Part shown: piece after piece, positions 1 through 8,595 of the stretch
How the letters are laid out: every line of letters starts with the position of its first letter
How positions within the stretch are numbered: position 1 is the stretch's first letter
DNA from: Brachybacterium timonense
GTDB lineage: Bacteria > Actinomycetota > Actinomycetes > Actinomycetales > Dermabacteraceae
Assembly: GCF_900258505.1 (NCBI RefSeq)
Contig: NZ_LT984895.1
Location: 1,021,952 to 1,085,951, forward strand
DNA length: 64,000 bases
Reading direction: 5' to 3'
Notes under the pieces: model-generated
Told to the model about the DNA's origin: nothing
Databases searched by the model: none
What the model saw: only the letters and a program-made list of their open reading frames with translations
Position numbers and translations under genes: made by a program

Positions 1-1
1 C

Positions 2-1024
2 GACGCCATCCTCGATGCCTTCGTCAGCCACCTGCGGTGGGAGCGCAGCCGAAGCGAGCACACCATCACCGCGTATCGCCGCGAGGCCGACACGTTGCTG
101 CGCCACTGCCACGACGTCGAGCGGATCGAGATGAGCGAACTCGACGTCGTGGCGCTGCGCTCCTGGCTCGCCGCACGCGCGGAGACCGGCGCGGCCGCGA
201 GCACTCTTGCCCGCTCCGCCGCCGCTGCACGCACCCTGACCCGATGGCTCGCCTCCACCGGACGCATCCCGCACGATGTCGGCGCACGCCTGCGGGCTCC
301 GCGGCGCGGCCGCCACCTGCCTACCGTGCTCTCCACCGGCCAAGCCGTCGATCTCCTGAGTGCCGCCCGCATAGGCGGTCCGACACAGCAGGACCGACGC
401 CCGGATGCGGACCCCTCCGCTGCGCGGCGTGACCGGACGTCAACCGACGCCAGCAGCGGCACAACAGCGCAGGGCGGTGATGGAGGCCCCAGCGACCCGG
501 TCACAGAGGCGGTCGCCCTGCGCGATGCTGCCGTGCTCGAACTGCTGTACTCCTCGGGCCTGCGCGTCAGCGAACTCGTGGCACTCGATCTGAACAGTAT
601 CGACCGTGCTGAACGCACCGTGCGCGTGCATGGCAAGGGCGACAAGGAACGGATCGTGCCCGTCGGCCTGCCCGCCCTCGACGCGATCGACGCCTGGATC
701 GCGAAGGGACGAGACCTCCTGCACAAGCAGGGAAGGGGGCGTGCGGGGACCGCGCTGTTCCTGGGTGTACGTGGCGGACGCCTCGGCGACCGCGCAGTGC
801 GCACCCTGCTGGATCGCCACGCTCGGGAAGCAGGCATCCCCGCGCACCTCAGCCCCCACACCTTGCGCCATACCGCCGCGACGCATCTGATCGACGGTGG
901 CGCAGACCTGCGCAGCGTCCAGGACTTCCTGGGTCACTCCTCCCTCGCCACCACGCAGATCTATACGCACGTCAGCGCAGAACGCCTGCGCCGAACCGTG
1001 GAGCAGGCACACCCACGGGCCTGA
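2..1024 (+). CDS. xerC: Tyrosine recombinase XerC (5' end outside window)
   Basis: Site-specific tyrosine recombinase that, with XerD, resolves chromosome dimers at dif. The open frame enters from the left edge, and its first residues (DAILDAFVSHLRWERSRSEH) are the conserved start of the SAM-like core-binding domain, so only a few codons are missing and the TTG at 95 is not the start. The catalytic domain shows the first Arg in SSGLRVSEL, the Lys in HGKGDKERIVP, the HxxR box in HTLRHTAATHL, the second His in LGHSSLATTQ and the Tyr in IYTHV. A low-complexity insertion of about 45 residues lies between the two domains (nt 385-510). The 3' end overlaps the convergent M23 gene by 53 bp. The upstream neighbour is not visible. 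Confidence 0.93.
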   Translation, partial: DAILDAFVSHLRWERSRSEHTITAYRREADTLLRHCHDVERIEMSELDVVALRSWLAARAETGAAASTLARSAAAARTLTRWLASTGRIPHDVGARLRAPRRGRHLPTVLSTGQAVDLLSAARIGGPTQQDRRPDADPSAARRDRTSTDASSGTTAQGGDGGPSDPVTEAVALRDAAVLELLYSSGLRVSELVALDLNSIDRAERTVRVHGKGDKERIVPVGLPALDAIDAWIAKGRDLLHKQGRGRAGTALFLGVRGGRLGDRAVRTLLDRHAREAGIPAHLSPHTLRHTAATHLIDGGADLRSVQDFLGHSSLATTQIYTHVSAERLRRTVEQAHPRA

Positions 1025-1832
1025 TCACCCGCGGCCGTTCCGCACGCCGCGGCCCGGCCCGATGCGCTGGAGGTTGGCCTGCACGGCTCGTCGGAGACTG
1101 GCCTGAGCGGCTTGTCGGCGGCTTCTCGCCATGCCGTGGAACCTTCCCACCCTGCGGGGGAGGCGGCTCAGCGTGCCCCGCGGGCACCCCGGAATCCGTC
1201 GGCGCCGCGGACAATCCCGGCGTATCAGACGAGGCAGACGTAACGGGCGCCGCAGACATGCCGGGGGCGGAGGCGCCCTCATCCGGCAACAGCACACTGG
1301 GGCCCAGCTCGCCGAGCAGCAGCAGCGGATCGGTGTAGTGCGTCCCCCGACGCGCCCCCAAATGCAGGCACGGCCCTGCATCACAGTGCGGGCCGCCATG
1401 CGCAGCCACCCCAAGATTCCCTATGACGTCGCCGGCAGCCACAGCGTCGCCCGCCGCCACCACCGCGATGACCGGCTCATACGTCGAGAGCAGACCATCC
1501 GCATGCATCACCGACACCACTGGCCGGCCCGCGACCTCGCCGGCAAAGTGCACTGTTCCATCCTCAACAGCCTGGACAGCAGCGCCGTCGGCGGCGGCGA
1601 TGTCAATACCTCGGTGCCCCGGCCCGTACTGATGCGCCGGCGCCTCGAAGACACGCACCACCGGATGCGGGGGAGGGAGCGGCCACTGCCAGCGCGCATC
1701 CGGTGCCCCCACCGAGGAGGGAGTCGGCACCGCGAGCAGCGTGAGCACGGCAAGTACCGTCACGAGCAGCACACGGATTCCGAGGCTCGTGCGCCGTGGC
1801 GGTCGAGCGGAGTTCTGGCCCAGAGCAGTCAT
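972..1832 (-). CDS. Secreted M23 (LytM-like) peptidase-family protein
   Basis: A 286-residue exported protein of the M23 peptidoglycan endopeptidase family. The ATG at 1832 is chosen because GGTGGAG precedes it and an N-terminal hydrophobic segment (about residues 20-42, VLLVTVLAVLTLLAVPTP) follows as signal peptide or anchor. The M23 domain shows GHRGIDIAA (metal ligands H and D) and the C-terminal CLHLGAR. The first His of the usual HxH is Cys here, a change I recall in other actinobacterial members near rpsB, so metallo-hydrolase activity is uncertain. A long Pro/Arg/Ser-rich tail follows to residue 286. It is convergent with xerC, overlapping by 53 bp, and divergent from rpsB. It may be a degenerate cell-wall hydrolase or a regulator. 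Confidence 0.8.
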   Translation of the reverse strand: MTALGQNSARPPRRTSLGIRVLLVTVLAVLTLLAVPTPSSVGAPDARWQWPLPPPHPVVRVFEAPAHQYGPGHRGIDIAAADGAAVQAVEDGTVHFAGEVAGRPVVSVMHADGLLSTYEPVIAVVAAGDAVAAGDVIGNLGVAAHGGPHCDAGPCLHLGARRGTHYTDPLLLLGELGPSVLLPDEGASAPGMSAAPVTSASSDTPGLSAAPTDSGVPAGHAEPPPPQGGKVPRHGEKPPTSRSGQSPTSRAGQPPAHRAGPRRAERPRVIRPVGVPAPRFGAGVLR

Positions 1833-2296
1833 AGCTCCACCGTGCGCGGAGACTGCGCACCGCACCAGCGCACCATCACAGCCGTGGACAACCCACGATG
1901 GGGAGGACGCGGGGCGGGCGCGCCAGCCCAGCGCGGCACGCCCGTGTGTCACGTCCGATGCACAGAACCGCCTCCAGACGCGATGGCCCACCCGGGCATG
2001 CCCCAACGTGATGCACGCCAACACACCGCAGCCCGCGCTGTCAGCTAGACTGCCCACAGCATCCGGCATGCCCGGATGACTTCGCGTGCCCACCAGGGCC
2101 CGCAGATCATCGGTCCTGCGTCGGCGCTCCGAACACCATCGGAGACGCACCACCCAGGCGGTCTGCAACCCGGGCACCAGGCCCGCACCGACCGGTGGCG
2201 GGGAACAACCGAGAAAGCAGGTCCTGCGCGAGGACCGCGGACGCCCCGACCAGGGGTGCGCCGCGCGAGCCCAGGGCCGTGGAAAGAGGACACCAG
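1833..2296. promoter_or_regulatory. Divergent M23/rpsB intergenic region with probable rpsB promoter
   Basis: This 464-bp region separates the M23 start from rpsB. A TAGACT hexamer at 2046-2051 fits an actinobacterial -10 box reading toward rpsB, but no convincing -35 is seen. If used, it leaves an untranslated leader of about 240 nt, consistent with autogenous control of a ribosomal protein gene, although I could not fold a definite S2-binding structure. No gene is supported here. Confidence 0.35.
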
Positions 2297-3259
2297 ATGG
2301 CAGTCGTCACCATGCGCCAGCTCCTGGAGAGCGGCGTCCACTTCGGGCACCAGACCCGTCGCTGGAACCCCAAGATGCGCCGCTTCATCTTCACCGAGCG
2401 CAACGGCATCTACATCGTCGACCTCATGCAGACCCTGTCGTACATCGACAAGGCCTTCGACTTCGTCAAGCAGACCGTCGCCCACGGCGGCACCATCCTG
2501 TTCGTCGGCACCAAGAAGCAGGCGCAGGAGTCCATTCAGGAGCAGGCCACCCGCGTGGGCATGCCCTACGTGAACCAGCGCTGGCTCGGCGGCATGCTGA
2601 CCAACCTGCAGACCGTCTCCGCGCGCGTGGACCGCCTCAAGGAGCTCGAGCAGATCGACTTCGACGACGTGGCCGGCTCCGGTCGCACGAAGAAGGAACT
2701 GCTCATGATGCGCCGCGAGAAGGAGAAGCTCGAGAAGACCCTCGGCGGCATCCGCGACATGGGCAAGGCCCCGAGCGCCGTGTGGGTGGTCGACACCAAC
2801 AAGGAGCACCTGGCCGTCGACGAGGCGCAGAAGCTCAACATCCCGGTCGTCGCGATCCTGGACACCAACTGCGATCCTGACGAGGTTGCATACCCCATCC
2901 CGGGCAACGATGACGCGATCCGTTCGGTCACCCTGCTGACCCGCGTGATCGCCGACGCCGTGGCCGCTGGCCTGCAGGCCCGCCACGAGAAGTCCACCGG
3001 CGGCGAGAAGAACGTCTCCGCTGTGGACGCCGAGCCGCTGGCGGAGTGGGAGCAGGAGCTGCTCAAGCAGTCCGAGGTTCAGCAGCAGAACGCCCCCGCC
3101 GAGGAGTCCGTCGCGGCCGAGAAGTCCGGCGATGCCGAGAAGTCCGGCGATGCCGAGAAGAAGGCCGAGCAGCCCGCTGCCGACGAGCCGGCGGCCGAGG
3201 CGACGACCAAGCCCGAGGCAGAGGCGCAGGCTGACACGAAGGCCGACTCCGCCGAGTGA
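2297..3259 (+). CDS. rpsB: 30S ribosomal protein S2
   Basis: A small-subunit ribosomal protein of 320 residues. Translation from ATG 2297 gives the conserved opening [18 protein letters not shown] and then [13 protein letters not shown]. An upstream in-frame extension to 2195 has no S2 similarity and is rejected; GGAAAGAGGA lies just before 2297. Conserved S2 blocks include [22 protein letters not shown] and [13 protein letters not shown]. Relative to E. coli S2 (about 240 residues) it carries an acidic/Ala/Lys-rich C-terminal tail of about 70 residues, with an 18-bp DNA repeat near 3118-3160. It heads the rpsB-tsf-pyrH-frr run. Confidence 0.97.
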   Translation: MAVVTMRQLLESGVHFGHQTRRWNPKMRRFIFTERNGIYIVDLMQTLSYIDKAFDFVKQTVAHGGTILFVGTKKQAQESIQEQATRVGMPYVNQRWLGGMLTNLQTVSARVDRLKELEQIDFDDVAGSGRTKKELLMMRREKEKLEKTLGGIRDMGKAPSAVWVVDTNKEHLAVDEAQKLNIPVVAILDTNCDPDEVAYPIPGNDDAIRSVTLLTRVIADAVAAGLQARHEKSTGGEKNVSAVDAEPLAEWEQELLKQSEVQQQNAPAEESVAAEKSGDAEKSGDAEKKAEQPAADEPAAEATTKPEAEAQADTKADSAE

Positions 3260-3265
3260 CCTGGA

Positions 3266-3298
3266 GCGTCCGGGAGCGATAACCTCGCTTCCGGACGC
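3266..3298 (+). terminator. Hairpin between rpsB and tsf
   Basis: A 13-bp stem (GCGTCCGGGAGCG with CGCTTCCGGACGC, one G-T pair) around a 7-nt loop lies 6 bp after the rpsB stop. No T-run follows, so it could be a U-less actinobacterial terminator, an attenuator, or a processing or stability hairpin setting rpsB:tsf ratios. Confidence 0.6.
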
Positions 3299-3379
3299 CC
3301 CACCCGGGCGCTCCGCTCGGCTTTCGCATCCGCGACAACAGGATCAACAGGACCATAAGGACCAAGGGGACAAACGCAC

Positions 3380-4204
3380 ATGGCGAACTACACCGCTGCT
3401 GACATCAAGGAGATCCGCGAGTCCACCGGCGCCGGCATGCTCGACGTCAAGAAGGCGCTCGACGAGGCCGACGGCGACAAGGCCAAGGCCATCGAGCTGA
3501 TTCGCGTGAAGGGCCTGAAGGGCATCGCCAAGCGCGAGGGCCGCACCGCCTCCGAAGGCCTCATCGCCGTCGACGTGCGCGACAGCGAACAGGGCCAGAC
3601 CGGCACCCTGGTCGAGCTCAACTCCGAGACCGACTTCGTGGCCAAGAACGACAAGTTCGTGGCCCTGGGCGATGAGGCCGTCGCGGCCGCCGTCGAGTCC
3701 GGTGCCTCCGAGCCGGCCGAGCTGGCCGACACCCCCTTCGGCGAGGCGCTCACCAACGCCGGCGCGACCATGGGCGAGAAGATCCTGGTGCGCCGCATCG
3801 GCCGCGTCTCCGGCGAGGTCGTCTCCAGCTACATGCACCGCACCAACAAGGACCTGCCCCCGCAGGTCGGCGTGCTGGTGGCCAGCGACAAGGCGGGCGC
3901 CGAGGTCGCGAAGGACGTGGCGATGCACATCGCCGCCTTCTCCCCGACCTACCTCAATCGCGATGAGGTCCCCGCCGACATCGTCGAGAACGAGCGCCGC
4001 ATCGCCGAGGAGACCGCGAAGAACGAAGGCAAGCCCGAGAAGGCCCTGCCGAAGATCGTCGAGGGCCGCCTGAACGGCTTCTTCAAGGAGAACTGCCTGC
4101 TGGACCAGCCCTTCGCGAAGGACCCGAAGGTCACCGTCGGCCAGCTGGTCGCTGACGCGGGCGGCACCGTCACCGGTTTCGTCCGCTTCCGCGTCGGCAA
4201 CTGA
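3380..4204 (+). CDS. tsf: Translation elongation factor Ts
   Basis: Guanine-nucleotide exchange factor that regenerates EF-Tu-GTP. The 274-residue product (E. coli 283) starts [20 protein letters not shown] with the N-terminal UBA-like domain, followed by the EF-Tu-contact motif TDFVAKN near residues 80-86 and the dimerisation region. ATG 3380 follows AAGGGGAC. It is the second gene of the rpsB-tsf pair, with about 120 bp and a hairpin between them. Confidence 0.97.
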   Translation: MANYTAADIKEIRESTGAGMLDVKKALDEADGDKAKAIELIRVKGLKGIAKREGRTASEGLIAVDVRDSEQGQTGTLVELNSETDFVAKNDKFVALGDEAVAAAVESGASEPAELADTPFGEALTNAGATMGEKILVRRIGRVSGEVVSSYMHRTNKDLPPQVGVLVASDKAGAEVAKDVAMHIAAFSPTYLNRDEVPADIVENERRIAEETAKNEGKPEKALPKIVEGRLNGFFKENCLLDQPFAKDPKVTVGQLVADAGGTVTGFVRFRVGN

Positions 4205-4242
4205 TCCGACCCCGGAGCGCCCGTGACCACCACCACGGGCCC

Positions 4243-4272
4243 GCGGCCCCGCACCACAGGGTGCGGGGCCGC
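4243..4272 (+). terminator. Strong hairpin between tsf and pyrH
   Basis: A perfect 13-bp inverted repeat (GCGGCCCCGCACC with GGTGCGGGGCCGC) around a 4-nt loop lies 38 bp past the tsf stop. A smaller CCCGTG/CACGGG repeat precedes it. It lacks a T-tract, as is common for terminators in high-GC actinobacteria, and probably ends most rpsB-tsf transcripts. Confidence 0.7.
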
Positions 4273-4317
4273 GCCGGTATCATCAGCCAGGACCACGCGA
4301 GCGTCGGAAGGACCGTC

Positions 4318-5073
4318 ATGACCCAGACCATCACGTCCCCCATCCCGGTGCTGCCCAAGCGGGAGAACGGCCGACGCGTACTGCTCAAGCTGTCGGGCGA
4401 GGCCTTCGGCGGCGGAGCCGTCGGCGTCGACCCCGACGTCGTCTCGCGGATCGCCGGCGAGATCGCCGAGGGCATCTCCGCCGGCGTCGAGTGCGCGATC
4501 GTCGTGGGCGGCGGCAACTTCTTCCGCGGCGCCGAACTCTCGCAGCGCGGCATGGATCGTCGACGTGCCGACTACATGGGCATGCTCGGCACCGTCATGA
4601 ACTGCCTCGCACTGCAGGACTTCCTCGAGCAGCGCTCTGTCTCCACGCGCGTACAGACCGCTATCGCCATGGGACAGGTGGCTGAGCCGTACCTGCCGCT
4701 GCGCGCCGTGCGGCATCTGGAGAAAGGCCGCGTGGTGATCTTCGGCGCCGGCGCCGGCATGCCCTACTTCTCCACCGACACCGTCGCTGTGCAGCGCGCC
4801 CTCGAGATCGGCTGCCATGAAGTGCTCATGGCGAAGAACGGCGTCGACGGCGTCTACACCGCAGACCCGCGCAAGGACCCCGCAGCCGAAAAGCTCGGGC
4901 ACATCACCTACCAGGAGGCCCTGCAGAAGGGGCTCAAGGTGGTCGACGCGACCGCGTTCAGCCTCTGCATGGACAACGGCCAGCCGATGATGGTGTTCGG
5001 CCTGGACGAACCTGGATCGATCACCCGCGCCATCCACGGCGACCGCATCGGCACGATCGTCACCCGCGACTGA
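4318..5073 (+). CDS. pyrH: Uridylate kinase
   Basis: Phosphorylates UMP to UDP in pyrimidine nucleotide synthesis; a cytosolic hexamer of the amino-acid kinase fold. The 251-residue product shows [13 protein letters not shown] near the N-terminus, [10 protein letters not shown] (nucleotide/phosphate loop), [23 protein letters not shown] and [14 protein letters not shown] 4318 follows GGAAGGACC; the in-frame start at 4261 lies inside the preceding hairpin and is rejected. It is followed by frr, the usual pairing. Confidence 0.96.
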   Translation: MTQTITSPIPVLPKRENGRRVLLKLSGEAFGGGAVGVDPDVVSRIAGEIAEGISAGVECAIVVGGGNFFRGAELSQRGMDRRRADYMGMLGTVMNCLALQDFLEQRSVSTRVQTAIAMGQVAEPYLPLRAVRHLEKGRVVIFGAGAGMPYFSTDTVAVQRALEIGCHEVLMAKNGVDGVYTADPRKDPAAEKLGHITYQEALQKGLKVVDATAFSLCMDNGQPMMVFGLDEPGSITRAIHGDRIGTIVTRD

Positions 5074-5154
5074 TCCGCACACCGTTCCGCCCTGCACCGG
5101 ACCGCAGTGCGGGAGAATGACCCGCACACCCACGATTGAACGAGGAGACACCCC

Positions 5155-5721
5155 GTGAGCGACGACATCCCCAGCATCCTCAAAGAAGCCGAAGCCAAGA
5201 TGGCAAAGTCCATCGAGGTGACCAAGGAGGAGTTCTCCTCCATCCGCACCGGCCGCGCCAGCGCCGCCATGTTCCAGGGCATCACGGTCGAGTACTACGG
5301 CACCCCGACGCCGCTGAACCAGATCGCCTCCCTGCAGTTCCCCGAGGCCCGCACCGTCATCGTCACCCCGTACGACAAGACCGCGATGGCCGACGTCGAG
5401 ACCGCCCTGCGTGATTCTGACCTGGGCGTGAACCCCACCAACAACGGTGACAACCTGCGTGTCGTCCTGCCCGCCCTCACCGAGGAACGCCGCAAGGACT
5501 ACATCAAGCTGGCCCGCACCAAGGCAGAGGACGGTCGTATCGCCGTGCGCGGCAGCCGCGCTCACGCCAAGAAGGCCATCGAGAAGCTGGTCAAGGACAA
5601 GGAGATCGGCGAGGACGAGGGCACACGCGCCGAAAAGGACCTCGAGGCAACCACGAAGAAGCACATCGAACTGGTTGATGCCGCGCTCGAGGCCAAGGAA
5701 ACGGAGCTCGCGACGGTCTGA
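5155..5721 (+). CDS. frr: Ribosome recycling factor
   Basis: Splits post-termination ribosomes together with EF-G. The 188-residue product has the full three-helix-bundle/beta-domain pattern: the N-terminal helix EAEAKMAKSIEVTKEEFSS, RTGRASAAMFQGITVEYYGT and the C-terminal helices rich in Lys/Glu. GTG 5155 is preceded by CGAGGAGAC. It lies 81 bp after pyrH and 38 bp before cdsA, so the three are probably co-transcribed. Confidence 0.96.
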   Translation: MSDDIPSILKEAEAKMAKSIEVTKEEFSSIRTGRASAAMFQGITVEYYGTPTPLNQIASLQFPEARTVIVTPYDKTAMADVETALRDSDLGVNPTNNGDNLRVVLPALTEERRKDYIKLARTKAEDGRIAVRGSRAHAKKAIEKLVKDKEIGEDEGTRAEKDLEATTKKHIELVDAALEAKETELATV

Positions 5722-5759
5722 CCTCGCAGCCACTCCGCTTCCCCGAGACCCGGCACCGG

Positions 5760-6647
5760 GTGACTAGCCCCGCCACCGCCACCGCCGCCCCGACCGCAGC
5801 CGTCGGGGCGGCGAAGGGCGAGCCCGCACCAGCCCGGCATCGCGGCCCCGGACGCAACCTCCCGGCGGCCACCGGCGTGGGGCTCGCCCTCGGGGCGATT
5901 CTGCTCGGCTCACTGTTCTGGCTGCCCCGGGTCTTCCCCGTCGTGGTCGTGCTCGTGCTGGTCGCGGGCGTGCTGGAGCTGACCCGTGCACTCGGCCGCG
6001 GTGGCCTGCGGGTGCCGGCCACGCCGGTGCTCATCGGCGTGATCGGGATGGTGATCTCCACCGTCGTGTACTCCACGCTCGGACTGGTGACGGCCACAGC
6101 CGTCGCCGTCTGCGTGGTGATCCTGTGGCGCGTGAGCGAATCCCTGGGCCTTACAGCCCTGCGTGATGTCGCCGCGGGCGTGTTCACCATCGCCTGGGTG
6201 CCGTTCCTGGGCTGCTTCACCTTGCTGCTGCTGCAGCACGAACACGGCCAGATGCTGGTGCTCCTCGCGGTCATGGTGCCGGTGGCGAACGACGTCGGCG
6301 GCTACACCACCGGCGTGCTGTTCGGATCCCACCCCATGGCTCCGAGCATCAGCCCGAAGAAGAGCTGGGAAGGCTTCATCGGCTCACTCGTGGCCGGCAC
6401 CGCTGCCGCGACCGCTCTCATGGTGATCGCCCTGGACGAGCCCTGGTGGGTGGGTGTCGTGCTGGGCGTGGTGCTCGTTGTGGTCTCCACATGTGGTGAC
6501 CTGGCCGAATCCCTGCTCAAGCGCGACCTGGGCCTGAAAGACATGGGGCACCTGCTGCCCGGTCACGGCGGCATGCTCGACCGCATCGACTCGATTCTGC
6601 TGGCCGCCCCCACCACCTACATCCTGCTGGAGATTCTGCTGCCATGA
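5760..6647 (+). CDS. cdsA: Phosphatidate cytidylyltransferase (CDP-diglyceride synthase)
   Basis: An integral membrane enzyme making CDP-diacylglycerol from phosphatidate and CTP, the precursor used by PgsA encoded downstream in this window. The 295-residue product has a polar N-terminus of about 30 residues and then multiple membrane segments. The family signature is at the C-terminal end (SLLKRDLGLKDMG followed by LPGHGGMLDRIDS). The GTG 5760 start has no good Shine-Dalgarno; alternatives are slightly downstream. Its stop overlaps the rlmN start (ATGA), indicating translational coupling. Confidence 0.94.
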   Translation: MTSPATATAAPTAAVGAAKGEPAPARHRGPGRNLPAATGVGLALGAILLGSLFWLPRVFPVVVVLVLVAGVLELTRALGRGGLRVPATPVLIGVIGMVISTVVYSTLGLVTATAVAVCVVILWRVSESLGLTALRDVAAGVFTIAWVPFLGCFTLLLLQHEHGQMLVLLAVMVPVANDVGGYTTGVLFGSHPMAPSISPKKSWEGFIGSLVAGTAAATALMVIALDEPWWVGVVLGVVLVVVSTCGDLAESLLKRDLGLKDMGHLLPGHGGMLDRIDSILLAAPTTYILLEILLP

Positions 6648-7981
6648 CCGACCCGACCGCGCACGATCCATCGCGCCGTACGACCCGGCCCGGTGTGGAA
6701 CCCACGGCCGAGACGTCTGCGACCCCTCGTCGCGCCACCGGCAATCCTGATCTCTCCCGCGAGGCGATCCCGGGGCAGGCCGTCGCTCTCGCCCCCGGCC
6801 AGCTGCAGCTGCGCCCCACTCGCCGCGGCAAGCCACCGGTGCATCTCGCAGATCTGACCCTCGCCGAGCGCACCGCCGCTGTGCAGGAGATGCGGCTGCC
6901 CGGCTTCCGCGCCAAGCAGCTGTCCGTGCACTACTTCGATCACTCCACCACCGATCCCGCGGCCATGACCGACCTGCCACAGGACCGCCGCGACGAGCTC
7001 GTCGAGAAATTCTTCCCGCCACTGCTGACGCTCGTCTCGATGCAGTCAGCCGATCACGGCGCCACCCAGAAGATGCTGTGGAAACTGTTCGACGGCTCCC
7101 TCGTGGAGTCGGTGCTGATGCGGTATGCCGACAGGATCACTCTGTGCATCTCCTCGGAGGCCGGGTGCGGCATGAACTGCCCGTTCTGCGCCACCGGCCA
7201 GATGGGGCTGACCCGCAACCTCTCCGCCGCGGAGATCCTCGAGCAGGTGCGCATCGCCAACCAGAAGCTCGCCTCCGGCGCGGTGCCCGGCGGCACGGGC
7301 CGCGTCAGCAACATCGTGTTCATGGGCATGGGGGAGCCGCTCGCGAATTACCGCGCCGTCGCAACCGTGTGCCGTCGGCTGAACGCACCCTCCCCGGAGG
7401 GCTTCGGCATCGGCGCCCGCCACATCACCGTCTCCACCGTCGGCCTCGCCCCCGCCGTGCGGCGCCTGATCGCCGAGGAGATCCCGCTCACCCTCGCCGT
7501 CTCCCTGCATGCGCCCGACGACGAGCTGCGCGACGAACTCGTGCCGATCAACACCCGGTTCGACATCGACGAGATCCTGTCGGCCGCCCACGAATACTTC
7601 GAGGCCACAGGCCGAAGGGTCAGCATCGAGTACGCGCTGATCCGCGACATCAACGATCAGGCGCATCGCGCCCAGCTGCTGGCTGACCGGCTCATCGCCA
7701 CGGGCGGCACCGGGTGGGTGCACATCAACCCGATCCCGCTCAACCCGGTGAAGGGCTCCAAGTGGACCGCATCCGACCCGCGCGTGGAGAAGCGGTTCAT
7801 CGAGATCCTGCGCGAGAACGGCCTGTCCGCGACGATCCGCGACACACGCGGCTCCGATATCGATGGTGCCTGCGGGCAGCTCGCCGCTGAGGTCATCGAA
7901 TCCGATCGACACCGGGAGGACCGTGAGGCGCGGGTGGCGCGCGTCGAAGCGATTGCGGGCGGCGCAGAACCCACGCGCTGA
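6644..7981 (+). CDS. rlmN: Dual-specificity RNA methyltransferase RlmN
   Basis: Radical-SAM enzyme that methylates C2 of adenosine 2503 in 23S rRNA and of tRNA A37. The radical-SAM cysteines C175, C179 and C182 lie in GCGMNCPFCATGQMG, and the C-terminal IRDTRGSDIDGACGQL carries the conserved second catalytic Cys. At 445 residues it is about 70 longer than E. coli RlmN because of a polar N-terminal extension (residues 1-60). ATG 6644 overlaps the cdsA stop by 4 bp. Confidence 0.95.
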   Translation: MTDPTAHDPSRRTTRPGVEPTAETSATPRRATGNPDLSREAIPGQAVALAPGQLQLRPTRRGKPPVHLADLTLAERTAAVQEMRLPGFRAKQLSVHYFDHSTTDPAAMTDLPQDRRDELVEKFFPPLLTLVSMQSADHGATQKMLWKLFDGSLVESVLMRYADRITLCISSEAGCGMNCPFCATGQMGLTRNLSAAEILEQVRIANQKLASGAVPGGTGRVSNIVFMGMGEPLANYRAVATVCRRLNAPSPEGFGIGARHITVSTVGLAPAVRRLIAEEIPLTLAVSLHAPDDELRDELVPINTRFDIDEILSAAHEYFEATGRRVSIEYALIRDINDQAHRAQLLADRLIATGGTGWVHINPIPLNPVKGSKWTASDPRVEKRFIEILRENGLSATIRDTRGSDIDGACGQLAAEVIESDRHREDREARVARVEAIAGGAEPTR

Positions 7982-8046
7982 GCCTCCAGCGCTGCGCAAG
8001 CACCCGCCGTTACAGTGGTGAACGTCGGTCACGGAAGGAACCTCAG

Positions 8047-8595
8047 GTGAGCACATCATTCCAGCGAGTCGGCCGCTTCAGCATCGGGTATAACCCACGG
8101 GAAGTGGACGAGTTCCTCGCCCGCGCCCGCACGGCATACGAAGGCCGCGACCCCGGATTCAGCGGCGCCGACATCACCTCCGCGAGCTTCGGCACCGAGC
8201 GCGGCGGCTACGACATGCGCGTGGTCGACGAAGCACTCGACCGCCTCTCCGATGCCTTCGCCCTGCAGGCACGCGACGACGCCATCGCCGAACACGGTGA
8301 GCAGGCCTGGATCGCTGAACTCACCGAACGCGCCGAGGTGCTCAAGGAGCGTCTCGAGCGTCCCGCCGGTCAACGCTTCGCCCCCGGCGCCGCCGGAGAG
8401 CCGTCCTACGACAAGGGCGACGTCGACGCCCTGTGCGACCAGCTCGTCGCCTACTTCACCGAAGGCCTGCCGATGAGCGTCGACGATGTGCGCCGCGCCG
8501 CGTTCCGCCGCCGCAAGGGGGAGGACGGTTACCGCGAGGCCGTGGTGGACGTCTACCTCGACCACGTCGCGGACGTGATGGCTTCCGTGCCGTGA
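8047..8595 (+). CDS. DivIVA/DivI1A-repeat domain protein
   Basis: A 182-residue cytosolic protein with repeated DivIVA-type motifs: FSIGYNPREVDEFLARA (residues 9-25), FGTERGGYDMRVVDEALDRL (about 50-70) and a third, more divergent segment SYDKGDVDALCDQL. Such proteins are found in actinobacteria and may relate to polar growth or wall synthesis, but it lacks the long coiled coil of Wag31/DivIVA, so it is not the main polar organiser. GTG 8047 has GGAAGGAAC upstream. Its stop overlaps the dxr GTG by 4 bp. Exact function is unknown. Confidence 0.72.
   Translation: MSTSFQRVGRFSIGYNPREVDEFLARARTAYEGRDPGFSGADITSASFGTERGGYDMRVVDEALDRLSDAFALQARDDAIAEHGEQAWIAELTERAEVLKERLERPAGQRFAPGAAGEPSYDKGDVDALCDQLVAYFTEGLPMSVDDVRRAAFRRRKGEDGYREAVVDVYLDHVADVMASVP

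Noticed and set aside
2-1024. Phage or integrative-element integrase with attachment site
   Set aside because: Sequence and the rpsB neighbourhood match chromosomal XerC; no other phage or mobile genes occur in the window.
3949-5733. A 594-codon minus-strand frame across tsf, pyrH and frr
   Set aside because: It spans three clearly real genes and their intergenic hairpins; no motif is found.
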